Assembly: GCA_026398835.1 (NCBI GenBank)
Contig: JAPLSD010000540.1
Span: 1 to 6,250, forward strand
Source of the DNA: Pseudomonas sp.
Lineage (GTDB): Bacteria > Pseudomonadota > Gammaproteobacteria > Pseudomonadales > Pseudomonadaceae
DNA: 6,250 nucleotides
Reading direction: 5' to 3'
Shown: positions 1 to 6,250 of the stretch, piece by piece
How the letters are laid out: each line of letters opens with the position of its first letter
Position numbering within the stretch: the stretch's first letter is position 1
Translations under genes and position numbers: made by a program
The notes under the pieces: generated by a model
The model's input: the letters and a program-made list of their open reading frames with translations, nothing else
Told to the model about the DNA's origin: nothing
The model's database searches: none

Positions 1-1677
1 AAATACGTGCTGTTTATTCTGCGGGCTGACAACCAGGGCGAGGGTGGGATTATGGCCCTTACTGCGCTGGCCCGGCGTGCGGCGGCGCCCTATCCGCGGC
101 TGAGGGTGGTGCTGGTGATACTCGGCCTGATTGGCGCCTCGCTGTTCTACGGCGACAGCATGATCACTCCGGCGATCTCGGTGTTGTCAGCAGTCGAAGG
201 TCTGGAGCTGGCATTCGATGGGCTCGAACGCTGGGTCGTGCCGCTGTCACTGATCGTATTGGTCGCGTTGTTCCTGATCCAAAAGCACGGTACGGACCGT
301 ATTGGTAAGATGTTCGGGCCGGTGATGGTGTTGTGGTTCGTGATATTGGGAGTGCTGGGGATGCATGGCATCGTCCAGCATCCCGAAGTGCTCCATGCGC
401 TCAATCCGGCGTGGGGCGTGCGCTTCTTCATCGTTCATCCGGGTATGGGCGTGGCGATTCTGGGGGCAGTGGTACTGGCCCTGACCGGCGCTGAAGCCTT
501 GTATGCGGACATGGGCCACTTCGGTCGTAAGCCGATCGCTCGCGCCTGGTTCGCCCTCGTGCTGCCGGCGCTGGTGCTGAATTACTTCGGCCAGGGCGCA
601 TTGCTGCTGGAGAACCCGGAAGCGGCGCGTAACCCGTTCTACCTGCTGGCGCCGAGTTGGGCGTTGATTCCGTTGGTAATCCTATCGACTCTGGCCACGG
701 TGATTGCTTCCCAGGCGGTTATCTCCGGTGCGTTCTCCCTGACCCTTCAGGCGATCCAGCTGGGTTATATACCGCGCATGCACATCCAGTACACCTCCAG
801 CGCTGAAAAAGGCCAGATCTACATCGGTGCGGTGAACTGGGCGCTGATGGTCGGGGTGATCCTGCTGGTGATCGGCTTCGAGTCGTCCAGTGCGCTGGCT
901 TCGGCCTATGGTGTGGCGGTGACCGGGACCATGTTGATCACCAGTATTCTGGTCGCAGCGGTGATGCTGTTGCTGTGGAAATGGCCGCCGATCCTGACGG
1001 TACCGATCCTGATCGGCTTCCTGCTGGTGGATGGGCTGTTCTTCGCCGCCAACGTGCCGAAGATCGCCCAGGGCGGTGCCTTTCCGGTATTGGCGGGGAT
1101 TGTGCTGTTCATCCTGATGACCACCTGGAAGCGCGGTAAGCAGTTGCTGGTGGATCGTCTGGACGAAGGTGGGCTACCGTTGCCGATATTTATCAGCAGT
1201 ATTAGTGTGCAGCCGCCCCATCGCGTGCAAGGTACTGCGGTTTTCCTCACGGCCCGGGCGGATGCCGTACCTCATGCCTTACTGCATAACCTGTTGCATA
1301 ACCAAGTGCTGCATGAGCAGGTGGTGTTGCTGACTGTGCTGAACGAGGACACTCCGCGAGTTCCTGCGCAACGGCGTTTCGAGGTGGAGTCTTATGGTCA
1401 GGGGTTCTTCCGGGTGATTCTGCACTTCGGCTTTATCGACGAACCGGATGTGCCAGAAGCCCTGAAGCTGTGTCATCTCGATGAGTTGGACTTCAGCCCA
1501 ATGCGCACCACCTACTTCCTCAGTCGCGAAACAGTCATCGCCTCCAAGCTCGAGGGCATGGCGCGCTGGCGTGAGGCGCTGTTCGCCTTCATGCTGAAGA
1601 ATGCCAACGGCAACCTGCGGTTCTTCAAGCTGCCGGTCAACCGGGTGATCGAATTGGGTACTCAGGTAGAGATGTAA
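1..1677 (+). CDS. kup: Kup-family potassium/proton symporter, 5'-partial
   Basis: Low-affinity K+ uptake across the inner membrane, driven by proton symport (family knowledge: KUP/HAK/KT, E. coli Kup/TrkD). The frame is open from base 1, so the gene starts outside the window; 558 residues are visible. By recalled alignment with E. coli Kup about 65-75 N-terminal residues are missing, including the first membrane helix and its YGDIGTSPLY motif. Visible hallmarks (numbered from base 1) are RADNQGEGG near the start, [18 protein letters not shown] around 50-67, [14 protein letters not shown] at 162-175, [10 protein letters not shown], and the ending [12 protein letters not shown]. Hydrophobic helices fill the part up to about residue 372; the rest, from TTWKRGK on, is the usual hydrophilic cytoplasmic domain. 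The TAA stop at 1675-1677 is followed at once by a strong terminator, and the - strand genes converge on it. The GTG at base 7 is internal and is not the start. No frameshift or internal stop is seen. Confidence 0.96.
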   Translation, partial: KYVLFILRADNQGEGGIMALTALARRAAAPYPRLRVVLVILGLIGASLFYGDSMITPAISVLSAVEGLELAFDGLERWVVPLSLIVLVALFLIQKHGTDRIGKMFGPVMVLWFVILGVLGMHGIVQHPEVLHALNPAWGVRFFIVHPGMGVAILGAVVLALTGAEALYADMGHFGRKPIARAWFALVLPALVLNYFGQGALLLENPEAARNPFYLLAPSWALIPLVILSTLATVIASQAVISGAFSLTLQAIQLGYIPRMHIQYTSSAEKGQIYIGAVNWALMVGVILLVIGFESSSALASAYGVAVTGTMLITSILVAAVMLLLWKWPPILTVPILIGFLLVDGLFFAANVPKIAQGGAFPVLAGIVLFILMTTWKRGKQLLVDRLDEGGLPLPIFISSISVQPPHRVQGTAVFLTARADAVPHALLHNLLHNQVLHEQVVLLTVLNEDTPRVPAQRRFEVESYGQGFFRVILHFGFIDEPDVPEALKLCHLDELDFSPMRTTYFLSRETVIASKLEGMARWREALFAFMLKNANGNLRFFKLPVNRVIELGTQVEM

Positions 1678-1685
1678 GCACCATG

Positions 1686-1724
1686 AAAAAGCCCCCGTTG
1701 CCATGCGGCAGCGGGGGCTTTTTT
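1686..1724. terminator. Bidirectional rho-independent terminator between kup and the VirJ-like hydrolase gene
   Basis: Arms 1691-1702 and 1707-1718 form a 12-bp GC-rich stem, with one G-T wobble (1698/1711), closed by a 4-base ATGC loop. An A run (1686-1690) lies on the left and a T run (1719-1724) on the right. Read on the + strand the T run follows the stem 14 bases after the kup stop. Read on the - strand the A run becomes the U tract, about 20 bases beyond the hydrolase stop. One hairpin can therefore serve both convergent units. Confidence 0.93.
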
Positions 1725-1740
1725 GTGGGCGACGTTCAGA

Positions 1741-3036
1741 TCACTCTTCAGCGACCTTGGTCTTGCCCTGGCGCTTCTCTATCGCGTCGACCAGGCGTTG
1801 AGCCAGGGCCGGGTAGTTCTCGTCGAAGTGGTGGCCGCCAGGCAGCTTTATCGCTTCGCCAACTGCGGTCTTCTCGGTGCAACCGCTTTCGTCGACCTCT
1901 TCTGCGCCATAGATGCACACCACTTTGTCTGCTGGCAGCTTGGCCATTTCCGGACCGGTGGCGGCTTCTTTGCCGGCGTTGCCGAGCCAGCCTTCGACCT
2001 GGATTTCGAAGCTGCCGGTGCGGGCGAAGGCCAGCAGGATAATGGCGTCGACCCGTTGCTGTTCGGCTTCTGGCAGGCGATTGTAGATGGCCGGCAATAC
2101 ATCTGCGCCAAAGGAGTAACCGGTCAGCACGAAGCGTTTGGTGCCCCATTTCTGCCGGTAGTGCTGCATCAGTTCGGCGAGGTCAGTGGCGCTTTGCTCC
2201 GGGCTCTTGTGCTGCCAGTAGTAGCGTAAGGTATCGATGCCGACCACCGGGTAGCCGATCTTGGCCATTTCTCCGGCCACGTCGCGGTCCAGGTCGCGCC
2301 AGCCGCCGTCACCCGACAGGAACAGGGTCACCGTGTCTTTGGCCTGGCCGGCGGGTACTTCAACCACAGGGATGTTCAGGCCGCCATTGCCCTTGTCTGA
2401 ACCGACGAGGATTTTGCGCAGCTCATTATTCAGGACTTGCGGCAAGTTGATGTCGTAGTCGCTGATGCTGGTTTCGGCGTTGGGTTGATCCCGAACGAAG
2501 CCTGCACTGGTGTCGTCGGGGTTGTCGTTCCAGGCCACCAACCAGTGACCGTGAGCAGCGGTTTTGGGCAGCAGATGGGTACAGCCGGGTTTTTCCAGTG
2601 CCAGATCCACAGAGATAGCCTGGGCCTTGTCATTGGTTTGCTCGGACAACCAGCGCCAGGCCAGGATTGCCCCGGGGCCGATACCGCTGACCAGGGTGGC
2701 TGGACCGCTTAGTTGTTTCAGGGCCGACTGCAGTGCGTCCCCCTGCAACGTGCAATCGGTGGGCAGGATCACTTGAACGATCTGCGCAGCACCACCTTGG
2801 CTAAGCGTCAGCAGTTGTTTGTCGTTGAGCTTTTGGTCATCCGTCACGGCCACGACCACTTGCGCGCGCGCAGTGGTGCCGGGAATGACGCGAGTCGTTG
2901 TCGATCCATCTGCTTGTGTCAGGTGTTCAAGCGTCGGCTCTGGCGCTGGGCGGTTCCAGAACCAATAGCCACCACCGAGGAGCAGGGCAAGCACCACCAG
3001 AGTGGCCAGTAAATACCGCCAGGAGCGTTGAATCAT
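1741..3036 (-). CDS. VirJ/AcvB-like periplasmic alpha/beta hydrolase, probable aminoacyl-phosphatidylglycerol hydrolase (PA0919-type)
   Basis: Expected to remove the amino acid from aminoacyl-phosphatidylglycerol, reversing MprF (known for P. aeruginosa PA0919, an alanyl-PG hydrolase, and Agrobacterium AcvB, a lysyl-PG hydrolase; inferred here from resemblance and gene order). It has 431 residues. Residues about 8-27 are one hydrophobic stretch after a basic start (RSWR), giving a signal anchor or uncleaved signal that places the rest in the periplasm. The C-terminal half (about 230-425) is the VirJ domain, with LFLSGDGGWRDLD near 238-250 (the usual oxyanion-side motif), nucleophile elbow G306-Y-S308-F-G310, a likely acid at D382 in VDESGC, and a likely catalytic histidine at H402 or H403 in LPGGHHF. 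The N-terminal half (about 50-225) looks like a worn-down copy with G118-I-G-P-G122 in place of the elbow. The start is the ATG at 3036-3034, which overlaps the mprF stop by one base; a weak GGTGAA at 3043-3048 may help initiation. Confidence 0.88.
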   Translation of the reverse strand: MIQRSWRYLLATLVVLALLLGGGYWFWNRPAPEPTLEHLTQADGSTTTRVIPGTTARAQVVVAVTDDQKLNDKQLLTLSQGGAAQIVQVILPTDCTLQGDALQSALKQLSGPATLVSGIGPGAILAWRWLSEQTNDKAQAISVDLALEKPGCTHLLPKTAAHGHWLVAWNDNPDDTSAGFVRDQPNAETSISDYDINLPQVLNNELRKILVGSDKGNGGLNIPVVEVPAGQAKDTVTLFLSGDGGWRDLDRDVAGEMAKIGYPVVGIDTLRYYWQHKSPEQSATDLAELMQHYRQKWGTKRFVLTGYSFGADVLPAIYNRLPEAEQQRVDAIILLAFARTGSFEIQVEGWLGNAGKEAATGPEMAKLPADKVVCIYGAEEVDESGCTEKTAVGEAIKLPGGHHFDENYPALAQRLVDAIEKRQGKTKVAEE

Positions 3037-5678
3037 CAGCGTTTCACCAATCCAGTCAAGCCGCCCGCAATCAGGGCGGCGGTATCGGCCAGTGCCACCA
3101 GCGGATCAAGTCCGGCGGGCACGGCCATGTAACGGGGTTCCCAGTCAGGCTGGAACTTGTCTTTGAAACGGCGCAACCCCTGGAAATTGTAGAGTTGCTC
3201 GCCGCGGCGGAACACCATCGAGCCGAGGCGTTGGGTCAGCGGTGCGCCACGACGGGGTTGTAGACCCGACAACGGCACCATACCCAGGCTGAAACGTGCA
3301 TATCCATGATTTTTATAATGTTGAATCAGGCCGACCATCATGAACTCCATGGTCAGTTTGGGCGCGTCAGGATGGGCGCGCATCAGGTCGAGGCTGGCCA
3401 GTTCATGGCCATAGGTCTCGAGCAGGTTGGCAAACGCCACCGGGCGCCCTTCAAAACGGATGATCGCAACGCGAAAGTGCTTGAGGTAGTCCTCGTCGAA
3501 ACGGCCAAGGGAGAAGCCTTTCTCGCGCACATTCTTGCCGGTCAGCCAGGCATCGGAGATGACTCTCAGTTCATCCATCGGCGCTTGGCCCGGCTCGTGG
3601 ACCTCCAGCGACAGGCCGTCCCGAGTGCCACGGTTCCAGGTGTAACGCAGGTCTTTCATCTCTTTGCCTTTGGCCTCGAGATCAAAGCGCTGCAGATCGA
3701 CCCGGGCTTCTTCGCCGAGTTTGATCGCGGTCAAGCCGATGTCCATGTAGTACGGCAGGTTTTCGGCGCGTACCTGGTAGAACACCGGGCGAGCGTGATG
3801 GATATCGCAGAGGTCGCGGAATTGCCAGATCATCTCGGCCCGTTGCTGGGTCGGGCCGATCGGGTCATAGAGCGCAACCAGGCTGCGCCCACGGCGGGCG
3901 TACATCAGGAACGCATCGTCGTTGGGATGAAACAGCAACGCCTTGTCACCGGTCAGGGCCAGGCCACCGTCCGGTTGGGCCGAGGCCATGAGAATTTTTA
4001 TCGCCCTGTCCAGCTCTTCGTTGGTCGGCAGGTGGATCACCGGGCGTGCGGTGCGCAGCAACCAGGTCAGTGACACCACCACCAGCAGCACCGCAGCACC
4101 GAGTAACGAGCGCAAGCCGCGTGGAGCATCAGCGTCGAGGGTGAACTGCCACCAGAGTTGATGGCTGTAGGGCACGTCCTGATAAGCGAACAGCAGCAGC
4201 CAGATCGAAGCGCCCAGCACGCAAACACTGGATACCAGATACAGCGGTGAGAACGGCACTTCGGTCAGCCGGCTCGGGCGATAGAACGAACGACGGAATA
4301 CCGCCAACAGGGCGGCAGTCAGGGTCATCAGGCTGGCTTCTTCCCAGTCGAACCCTTTGAGCAAAGAGAGCAGGGCACCCACCAGCAGCAAAATGGTGGT
4401 GAGCATCCAGGCTGCCGAGAGTCGGCGACGCAAGCCTTGAGCGAGCAACAGGCAGAGCACGCCGATCAGGCTGGCACCGAAGTGCGAGGCGTCGACCAGG
4501 CGGTGGGGGATCAGAAAACCGATGTGTTCCAGGCGGGTATCGATTTCCGGTGTGGCGCCGGAAAACAGCAGCACCACGCCGGACAGAAACACCAGTACTG
4601 CGAGGATCGGCGCAGCAAGGCCCGAGGCTACCCGTAGCGATTGACGAGACTGAAACAGCCGCTGCGCTTCGCTGATCAGCAGCAGCAGGCACGCCACCAG
4701 CAACGGCATAACCACGTAGATCAGGCGATACAGCAGCAAGGCCGCCGCCAATGGTGCGGCACCGAGTTTGTCGGCGAAGGCCGCCAACAGAATCGCTTCG
4801 AATACCCCGACGCCACCGGGCACATGACTGAGCACACCGGCGGCCAGAGCCAGCAGGTAAACCAGCATGAAAGCACCGAACGGAGGCGCTTCAGGCAGTA
4901 ATAGATAGAGCACGGTGGCGGCAGCGGCCACGTCCAGCGCGGTAATCACAAGTTGCAGGAAGGTCAGGCGGCGGCCTGGCAGGCGCAAGGTGCGGCGTCC
5001 GACTTTGACCAGCAAGTTGTCCGGGAACGGTTGTTCTGGCAGGCGGCGGCGGTAGATGCCAATTGCCAGCACCGCGGCGAGGATTAGAACGGCGCTGGCA
5101 ATCGCGCCCAGCAGGGGCTCGGACAGATGCAGGGCAGTAGAGGCGGCTGGCAGGTTGCTGAGGGTGGCCAGAGCTGCGAGCGGCGGCAGGGCGCAGCCCA
5201 GCGACAGGCTGGCAAACAGCGTCATGCGCGCGACCTCAGACGCCCCCAGGCCGAAGCGTGCATACAAACGGTAACGTACCGAACCGCCCGACAGCAGCGA
5301 AAGGCCAATGGCATTGCCGATGGCGAACGCGGTGAATCCTCCCAGAGCCAAAGTGCGCGGTGGCAACTTCACGCCGGCATAACGGCTGGCTGACCACTCG
5401 TAGCCCAGCAGAATGATGAAACCAACGATGGTGGCTGCGACTGCACCGAGTAAGGCCGGTTTTGGCACTTCCAGGATTGAGTCGTGCAAAGCATACAGAT
5501 CGAGCTCGCTCAACAGGTGGCGACAGGCAACCAGCGCGATAGCGAACAGCAGCAGAGTGACGCCCAGACCGATGGGTTGACGGTATTTGCTCAACAGGTC
5601 CAGCCAGCGCAGGCGAGTGGCTGTAATCGGTTGGTTCGCTGTGACGGTGTCTTGTGAATCAGACGAGTTGGCGCGCAT
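3036..5678 (-). CDS. mprF: MprF-type bifunctional phosphatidylglycerol aminoacyltransferase/flippase
   Basis: Transfers an amino acid from aminoacyl-tRNA to phosphatidylglycerol in the inner membrane and flips the product outward, lowering negative surface charge (MprF/LpiA family; the P. aeruginosa counterpart PA0920 makes alanyl-PG). It has 880 residues, the usual full length. After a polar N-terminus of about 35 residues come about 14 hydrophobic segments (roughly 37-543). These include the family motifs LSGGSVRYRLYARFG near 130 and HVPGGVGVFEA near 285. The cytoplasmic GNAT-like DUF2156 domain covers about 545-860, with G577-D-K579, D605-P-I-G608, KGKEMKDLR at 670-678 and SLGMVPLSGL at 797-806. 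The start is the ATG at 5678-5676. A TTG directly upstream would add one residue but lies too close to the ribosome binding site. The gene is first in a two-gene unit with the hydrolase. Substrate choice (Ala or Lys) cannot be read from these motifs; alanine is inferred from the Pseudomonas counterpart. Confidence 0.95.
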   Translation of the reverse strand: MRANSSDSQDTVTANQPITATRLRWLDLLSKYRQPIGLGVTLLLFAIALVACRHLLSELDLYALHDSILEVPKPALLGAVAATIVGFIILLGYEWSASRYAGVKLPPRTLALGGFTAFAIGNAIGLSLLSGGSVRYRLYARFGLGASEVARMTLFASLSLGCALPPLAALATLSNLPAASTALHLSEPLLGAIASAVLILAAVLAIGIYRRRLPEQPFPDNLLVKVGRRTLRLPGRRLTFLQLVITALDVAAAATVLYLLLPEAPPFGAFMLVYLLALAAGVLSHVPGGVGVFEAILLAAFADKLGAAPLAAALLLYRLIYVVMPLLVACLLLLISEAQRLFQSRQSLRVASGLAAPILAVLVFLSGVVLLFSGATPEIDTRLEHIGFLIPHRLVDASHFGASLIGVLCLLLAQGLRRRLSAAWMLTTILLLVGALLSLLKGFDWEEASLMTLTAALLAVFRRSFYRPSRLTEVPFSPLYLVSSVCVLGASIWLLLFAYQDVPYSHQLWWQFTLDADAPRGLRSLLGAAVLLVVVSLTWLLRTARPVIHLPTNEELDRAIKILMASAQPDGGLALTGDKALLFHPNDDAFLMYARRGRSLVALYDPIGPTQQRAEMIWQFRDLCDIHHARPVFYQVRAENLPYYMDIGLTAIKLGEEARVDLQRFDLEAKGKEMKDLRYTWNRGTRDGLSLEVHEPGQAPMDELRVISDAWLTGKNVREKGFSLGRFDEDYLKHFRVAIIRFEGRPVAFANLLETYGHELASLDLMRAHPDAPKLTMEFMMVGLIQHYKNHGYARFSLGMVPLSGLQPRRGAPLTQRLGSMVFRRGEQLYNFQGLRRFKDKFQPDWEPRYMAVPAGLDPLVALADTAALIAGGLTGLVKR

Positions 5679-5681
5679 CAA

Positions 5682-5690
5682 TCACCTCTT
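5682..5690 (-). promoter_or_regulatory. Ribosome binding site of mprF, decides the start codon
   Basis: On the - strand the bases read AAGAGGTGA, a close match to the anti-Shine-Dalgarno complement. The GAGG core lies 6 bases before the ATG at 5678 but only 3 bases before the TTG at 5681, so ATG is the better start. Confidence 0.8.
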
Positions 5691-5740
5691 GGATTGTGCG
5701 CGACAGGATGGGGGTATCCAGCCAAGTTACCAATCCCTAT

Positions 5741-5767
5741 GGGAAAAATAATTTCAAATATTAACGC
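5741..5767 (-). promoter_or_regulatory. AT-rich island upstream of mprF, probable promoter region
   Basis: A short, strongly AT-rich stretch sits 60-90 bases before the mprF start inside GC-richer DNA. On the - strand it contains TTAATATTTGAAATTATTTTT, followed by the small inverted repeat TCCC-ATA-GGGA (5734-5744). TAATAT could be a -10 and TTGAAA a -35, but no pair with good spacing was found for either, so only a general promoter or UP-element/regulator site is proposed. The gene-free stretch 5691-5917 holds nothing else that I can support. Confidence 0.35.
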
Positions 5768-5917
5768 GTCTCATCGTAACTCGACGACTACGCGCAATCA
5801 GTAATAGAGGGTGTTGCCTGTGACTCAGCATAGCCTGCACTGAGAAGGTGCCGATTGACGGTGGACAGTTCGGCGCACATTGCCAGATCATTGTTGCGAA
5901 AGGAATTTTCGGCAGAT

Positions 5918-6034
<117 letters not shown>

Positions 6035-6047
6035 TCTGTGTGGCGGC

Positions 6048-6053
6048 ATTCTA
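6048..6053 (-). promoter_or_regulatory. Possible -10 box of the first tRNA-fMet gene
   Basis: On the - strand TAGAAT lies 13 bases before the tRNA 5' end and is followed by GCCGCC, like the GC-rich discriminator of stringently controlled stable-RNA promoters. No good -35 hexamer is seen 16-18 bases upstream, so the call is tentative. The terminator after the upstream tRNA copy makes a separate promoter here likely. Confidence 0.35.
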
Positions 6054-6142
6054 CAGGCGATGCGCAAAGGGTTTTCCTTTCGCACCCTTTCGGCCGCTGA
6101 GGTGTGGGGGGGCAGAAGATTGGGTTATAAAAATCGACACGC

Positions 6143-6175
6143 ACAAAAAAGGCCACTCTTTCGAGTAGCCTTTTT
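6143..6175 (-). terminator. Rho-independent terminator after the second tRNA-fMet gene
   Basis: Same stem, GAAA loop and six-T tract as the terminator at 5918-5950 (arms 6163-6172 and 6149-6158, T tract 6145-6150 in - strand reading). The change at 6173 gives a six-T run on the + side too, making this copy symmetrical. It should stop read-through from the upstream tRNA into the downstream one. Confidence 0.9.
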
Positions 6176-6182
6176 TGATGTT

Positions 6183-6250
<68 letters not shown>

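Noticed and set aside
1683..2042. ATG at 1683 with a 119-codon + strand frame
   Set aside because: It begins inside the terminator hairpin and lies antisense to the well-supported hydrolase gene; the protein is arginine- and cysteine-rich low-information sequence.
3306..4073. 255-codon + strand frame inside mprF
   Set aside because: It is antisense to the DUF2156 domain, whose motifs are intact. Long antisense frames are common in GC-rich pseudomonad genes, and no ribosome binding site or known domain supports it.
5679..5681. TTG as the mprF start
   Set aside because: It lies only 3 bases from the GAGG core of the ribosome binding site, whereas the next codon is ATG at a normal 6-base spacing.

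Overview
The window looks like chromosomal core sequence from a Pseudomonas species, probably outside the P. aeruginosa lineage. The evidence is the GC-rich codon use, a Kup transporter and an MprF/VirJ-type pair that closely resemble pseudomonad proteins, and an initiator tRNA of the gammaproteobacterial type. This assignment rests on recognition, not on a database search.

Layout. Bases 1-1677 (+) hold the 3' nine-tenths of a Kup potassium/proton symporter gene; its N-terminus lies outside the window. A strong hairpin at 1686-1724 has A and T runs on opposite flanks and can end transcription from both sides. Reading the other way, bases 5678 to 1741 (-) carry two genes joined by a 1-base TGATG overlap. 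The first is an 880-residue MprF-type aminoacyl-phosphatidylglycerol synthase/flippase. The second is a 431-residue periplasm-facing alpha/beta hydrolase of the VirJ/AcvB type. Upstream of mprF is a gene-free stretch of about 240 bases with an AT-rich island. Beyond it, also on the - strand, are two tandem initiator tRNA-fMet genes, each followed by its own almost identical terminator. The second is cut by the window end.

How the genes work together. MprF transfers an amino acid from a charged tRNA to phosphatidylglycerol at the inner membrane and moves the product to the outer leaflet. The neighbouring hydrolase is expected to remove the amino acid again from the periplasmic side, so the two genes form a make-and-remove pair that sets membrane charge and resistance to cationic peptides and acid. 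The same pairing is known as PA0920/PA0919 in P. aeruginosa and as lpiA/acvB in Agrobacterium. kup lies next to PA0919/PA0920 in P. aeruginosa too, as far as I recall with one cytochrome b561 gene between, which is absent here. I see no mobile element, CRISPR array or clearly undescribed system. The most useful leads are the degenerate N-terminal half of the hydrolase, the coupling of the pair, and the near-perfect tRNA-plus-terminator duplication.
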